A stretch of 64,000 bases of DNA, taken from the NCBI RefSeq assembly GCF_963675165.1, contig NC_087389.1:5368120-5432119 (forward strand). The letters run 5' to 3'. The translations under genes and the position numbers were made by a program. The stretch comes from Halichondria panicea (lineage: Eukaryota; Porifera; Demospongiae; Suberitida; Halichondriidae). Under the pieces are notes generated by a model that was given only the letters and a program-made list of their open reading frames with translations, did not search any database and was not told where the DNA came from. Within the stretch, counting starts at the first letter, position 1; every line of letters starts with the position of its first letter. Below, one piece after another: positions 59,871-64,000 of the stretch.

Positions 59871-62648
59871 CTGCTCCTGCAACAACCACTGCCCTACATG
59901 CAAGCTAGGATCAAGTTTGCAGCACAGCACAAGGTAAGAACATCATCCACACCCACCAACATAGCCCTCAAATGTAAGCTTTTGTTTGAGTGTTCTATGT
60001 GTTTAGTGTAACCTCCATGTTGCTCACTCAAGGGTGTAGTTCGATGTAGGCAGTGTGTGCTAGCATGTGTTAGTGTGTTCATTCCAATAATGGAATACCA
60101 GATGATTATCACATCACTATAGCAATTCTGTCCATGGTATATACTCCAGTGTGTATCAGCAAGAATGGTATATACTCCAGTGTGTATCAGCAAGAATGCT
60201 TGCTATGTGGGGCTTGTTGAAGGAGGGCCTACTGCCTACAGTGGTTGTTTAATTCCTACATTCATTCTTACCAAACCCTGCTCTAGCTAGCTCTGTTAAG
60301 TTGGTGATCATACTGTACGATTTAGCCTCAATAATTAGTGGTTTCAGAATTGACTACTTGTGGTTTTGTTGTAGAGGGCCAGTGTCTGTGTTGTTGAAAT
60401 GACTGTGATTGTTTTCACAACATGCTAATCATTTGCTATTGTTTCTCAAGAGCTATTACCAACCATGTTAGCACAAATATTTGTTGCTACCTGTCAATAT
60501 TTAGCCCCAATATTGACTAACTGGTGTACCTAGCTGAAGGATACATGTTGAATGGAAAAGTAAGTATTATAATTATAATGATGTAGTAATAACAATACCT
60601 CTCTTTATAAATCAAATCTTTTTTTGGTGGAGAACAAATTCAATCTCAATTTCCCACTTACTCTAATCTGGCTAGCCACCCTGTTCCAGACAACCACACA
60701 ACTGACCAGTGGGCCCCAAGTGTAGTAGCCTGGGGTGGGTGTGTGTAGCTGTGGGGCCCCACTGTAGTGGCCTGGGGTGGGTGTGTGTAATGCCAGAGGG
60801 GAGTGGGTGCCCACACAGTACAACTCAGTAGTGAGGATAAGCTAATTAATCTACTGGAGGTATAGGTGGTGACTGTTGTGGTGCAGTTAGTGTGTAAATT
60901 AAGATCATGCATTTCCTCCATGTCCAACATAATAATATTATAGAGGCTAATAGTTTTTTGTGGAATAGTGTTATAGAGTTGTCCAAGAGTTGTCCAGTGT
61001 TTTTTCTCCTATTGCTATTCATTGGCTGCATTTTTTGGATTTGTCTAGAGCTAATTGGTGGTGTGAGAGTGTGCTGAGGTCAGTGGTCAGCCTAGTGGCT
61101 GCATGGCCCATCTGCTTCTCAGCATAACCACATTCTTGAGGTGACCTGATAAAGAGATGCTATCTTTCCTTCTCTACAGCTGTTCTGTGTGGTTTGGCCT
61201 GGGGCCTTGCAGTTGTTTTTACCTTGCCTGTTTTATTTAATGAAATTCTCTAAGGTGCACAACACTGGAAATGACCTCTCAGTTCTCATCCACATCAGAC
61301 AGTGCTCCTCCCCACAAATATCTCATATTTACTATTAGTGGGCTGCTCTCACCCAACACAGGTGCAGGCTGTAGTAACCTCATCATCAGTTGCCTAGGTG
61401 CTAAGGAGATAGTGAATTTAGTGAATTTTAGTGGGTACTCTCTTTGAGGGTTGCTTGTTCATAATTATGTTTCCCATTTGCTTCTTGAGAAAACCCATAT
61501 GTAGTGTTTTTTAGTAGATTGTATATATGGAAACCCCTGTTATTATTGTATATGGTGTCAGGTAGTAGATGCTTTCCTAAGGGGGCCGGCATAGCGAGTA
61601 ATCAGCACACTGTGTGGAGATGTAATGGTCCTTGCTGTTAGTGAGCGCCTGGATGCGTTGCTTAATGAACAGTGCTTGTATCAGAGGCCATGTGACTGAA
61701 ATATCAGCTAATTAATTGATATTTCCTTCAGTTCCTTCTCAAGTTGCAGAGGGGGGGGGGGGGGCTGCGTTTATTAACACATAGGTCACCTTTTCAGTGC
61801 CATATTCTCTACTATAATTATGATGTCATGTGCTGCCTGTTTGCCAGGAGCCCAGAATACCTAAATATTTAGTAACCCAGAATGCTGCACAGTATGGTAG
61901 TTCACTAAAAAAGAAACATCATTATTATGTACTTGTCCTAGGAGTGAATACCAGACTCTCTGGCGTAGATCACAGCAGCATACATATATTGTGTGCCACT
62001 CCAATTTGCAATAGAGCAAATAATTAAGTCTGCAGTTGACTTGTGTGTGTCTTGTGCATGTGTGTACATGTGTGTGCAGACTTGTTCTTGTTATCTGTGC
62101 ATCTTCCCATGCTAATAATCTTGTCCTGTGCTGGTGTTTTGTGGGTGTAAAGCTGTTATCAGGTAAAGTACTGTAACACTGGTCCCAGGCAGACAGGTAT
62201 GTGGTGGCCCCTTTCTTATCCAAGAGGCAGGTCATGAAACCCAGCCTAAATAAATGATGAAAAGTGTCTCTACATACTGATTGATGGTTGATGCACTGCT
62301 ATTCTACCCACAGGAACCTCTGGTGTGTGCTGATCATCTACAGGAGCTCTTGACTACCACTGACCAAGTGTTTGCAGAGTTGGTACGTACACTGAAATCT
62401 TTTTTGCCGTATTGATAAATTTCACAACAATTGACTTAATTAATGATGTTGATTTTATCACTCCTTTAGTATTTTTCACAAAACATGTAACACCCCACCC
62501 TCACATACCACACACCTCACATACTCCCACACACACACACACACACCTCACACAGTGTGGGTGCCCAGTGAGACAGTACCTCTCCTCCACTGGACTCGCT
62601 CCGCTAACTCCAAAACGTGGTCGCCCAATCAAAGGAGCAGCTCAGTAA
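52065..62648 (+). CDS. mTERF-like helical-repeat protein, probably mitochondrial
   Basis: Ten exons in consistent phase: 52065-53003, 53210-53395, 53793-53916, 54295-54413, 54800-54865, 55088-55242, 55448-55501, 59870-59933, 62314-62382 and 62556-62648; predicted 622 aa. The N terminus is rich in Ala, Ser, Leu and Arg with few acidic residues, consistent with a mitochondrial presequence. From about residue 245 there are repeated ~35-residue helical units with the mTERF pattern L..GFS..EI...L...P.I, for example LSQAGFSPAEIGRVLPILP, SSPELLSLLTHYPLVF, GEVLIKHPDLF and PGVTVRQIAESSK. PLPYMQARIKFA resembles the mTERF linker between repeats. The last exon encodes a CGC motif and KRGRP, an AT-hook-like core. 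mTERF proteins act on mitochondrial transcription or translation. The family call rests on pattern; the last three exons, after a 4.4-kb intron, are less certain. Confidence 0.65.
54547..54761. mobile_element. MITE with TACCGTATAGCGGGTATATTT termini
   Basis: Inverted ends TACCGTATAGCGGGTATATT and AATATACCCGCTATACGGTA bound 215 bp in an intron of the mTERF-like gene. The interior has GCATGCATGCATGCATGC. It is the intact reference for the broken copies at 43588 and 44938. Confidence 0.9.
57650..58530 (+). repeat. ~76-bp minisatellite, about 11-12 copies
   Basis: The unit contains GGGTGGCCTGCTAACACAGG, AACACATGCTATAGAGAGAC and TTAACCTGGCTGTATTATAG. The first copies are shorter and more diverged and the later ones nearly identical. 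Single diverged relatives occur at about 46235-46290 and 56865-57010, suggesting that the unit came from a dispersed repeat. Confidence 0.92.
59789..59869 (+). repeat. CA microsatellite forming a 3' splice site
   Basis: About 40 CA units leading directly to CAG at the acceptor for the exon at 59870. Confidence 0.92.
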
Positions 62649-64000
62649 GTCATCATAAGTAACCTCCACACACGACTAACATACCGTATTATAGCAGGTA
62701 AATTTGGTGACGTAGTAATTTAGCGATTTGGTAAATCAAGGTGAAGGTCGGCACAATTAACGTGTTTTAGCTTGATACTCGTATAATGTCACGAGATCAA
62801 TGATGTCATGATTGTCTAATTAAAAAATTGCCAATAGTAACTCATTTGCCAAAGTTAACCTGGTAACTAGTCCATTTATTAATTAGCCTGCTATCTATGT
62901 AAGGGGTATGTATCTTTGGAGGGGGTACACATGCATTTGCCTAGTGTAAGATAAAAGCCTTCAGGGCTTGTAATCTCATAGTTGTTGGCCCTGGATATGA
63001 CAACAAGCTGTTGGTCTGAGAAAAATAAATGATCTCTTTCACACTCTGCAATAGATGGTTCTGAGTATAAATAGTTGAGGCCTTTGTTCTAGAGTGATGT
63101 GGGCTGGCCTGTAGTGTGCAGCCGGCTCTATTGTTGTGCCAACAGGCCCTGCATTGGGTGGCCTCTCAGCCAGCAGCTCTTAGATCACCCACACTGTGAA
63201 GGCCTGGCCAGACCTACTGTCTACTTTGTGTCATACTGTGTCATACTTCATCAGCCTCAAGTCCTGTGGAATGAGGTTAAATTACAAGTTTATGTCCTGT
63301 GATTTCCAGTTGGGGTAGTTTTATAAAACCACATCCTCTTGTGTCTTCCTCCCATATATGGTCACTTGGCTGAAGTTGACTCCCTGTGAGAGGTATATTG
63401 GTTACCGTAGGATATAGTCCATCCTTGATTAGTGGAAGCTTGGGCATCTATGGGATGGCATATAATTATTGTAGGGAATATTATAATTATATAGTTGTCT
63501 GTGGTTCCGAGTGAGATATGTGTTTAAAACCTAATGTGGGGAAAAGCCAATATCATTACACAACACGTTAACCAAGCATACAGTACAGTACAGTGCATGG
63601 TAGGATATCATAATTATTTATTTTTAAAAAAGATATAAATTGTACATTACTTGCTAACTGCTATAGGTACATATTTATTGTTTTTTAGCATCACTCCTAT
63701 ATAGCTTGCACAGCACTGTTCCTCTGTGTACTGTGCCAACCATAATCACACTCCACCATTAGCACTTGAGGCTTGTCTTAGTGTACCAAGACCTAATAAT
63801 TATTATTTCAAACAATACATAGCTGTATTGACAGTATATGAAAATGATTTTCTGGAGTGTCTCCAATTCCCACCCACCCACCCACTGTATAGTTCCAGCT
63901 CTATGCAGTCGTCACACGGGGCATACTTTGTGGTTTGGCAGTTTGGCCAAAGTTCAATGAACTTGTGTCCAATGTTGAGTGTGATCAGTTTCAACTTTAA
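62649..64000. other. Region downstream of the mTERF-like gene, no gene seen
   Basis: AT-rich sequence without a supported exon. A TACCGTAT end at about 62683 (then ATAGCAGGTAAATTTGG) resembles the MITE family, but no matching right end was found. A short repeat (TACAGTACAGTGCATGG) lies near 63580. Confidence 0.55.

Noticed and set aside
62683-62880. Possible further TACCGTA-family MITE
   Set aside because: Left end resembles the family, but no right end could be found.
1-64000. tRNA, rRNA, CRISPR arrays or bacterial operons
   Set aside because: None seen; the many tandem repeats are microsatellites or minisatellites and the genes are spliced.

Overview
This is eukaryotic, animal-type nuclear DNA. 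The genes are intron-rich with GT-AG splice sites, the sequence is AT-leaning, and it holds many CA/TG microsatellites and short inverted-repeat transposons. The protein families present (RING/B-box TRIM, NACHT-LRR-Death receptor, immunoglobulin-type receptor, tandem SH2 with a WASP-like tail, tubulin glycylase TTLL3/8, centriolar POC1, mTERF-like protein) point to a ciliated, early-branching metazoan. A demosponge is my best guess, by inference only; no species is claimed.

Layout. 1-12.5 kb is a cluster of TRIM-like genes: a broken copy on the minus strand (1-1654), an intact copy (4210-5764), a stray 3' fragment (7528-7680), a second broken copy (8259-9598) and another intact copy (10952-12493), separated by nested MITE-like elements. 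13.4-14.5 kb (minus) is a remnant of a mitochondrial-type 10-formyltetrahydrofolate dehydrogenase (ALDH1L). 14.8-23.1 kb (plus) is a 19-exon TTLL3/8-type tubulin glycylase. 23.4-27.0 kb (minus) is a NACHT-LRR protein with a C-terminal Death domain. 27.9-32.7 kb (minus) holds three tandem paralogues of a small secreted protein I do not recognise. 33.0-37.2 kb (minus) is POC1 (11 exons). 38.7-41.4 kb (minus) is a single-pass receptor with an Ig-like domain. 41.9-51.6 kb (plus) is a tandem-SH2, WW, proline-rich protein ending in a WASP-like central/acidic Arp2/3-binding tail. 52.1-62.6 kb (plus) is an mTERF-like protein with long introns, one carrying a ~76-bp minisatellite. 62.65-64 kb shows no gene.

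How the genes may work together. The most interesting unit is the divergent pair at 38.7-51.6 kb. The Ig receptor has a YIEM motif in its cytoplasmic tail. About 0.5 kb away, transcribed in the opposite direction, lies a two-SH2 protein that ends in a WASP-type acidic tail. Together they suggest a route from receptor phosphotyrosine to Arp2/3 actin nucleation (inference). TRIM, NLR and Ig-receptor genes give the window an innate-recognition flavour, and TTLL3/8 and POC1 are both ciliary/centriolar.

The multi-exon models were joined by eye from GT-AG sites, intron phase and family similarity. Exon boundaries are best estimates, UTRs are not defined, and no transcript data were available.
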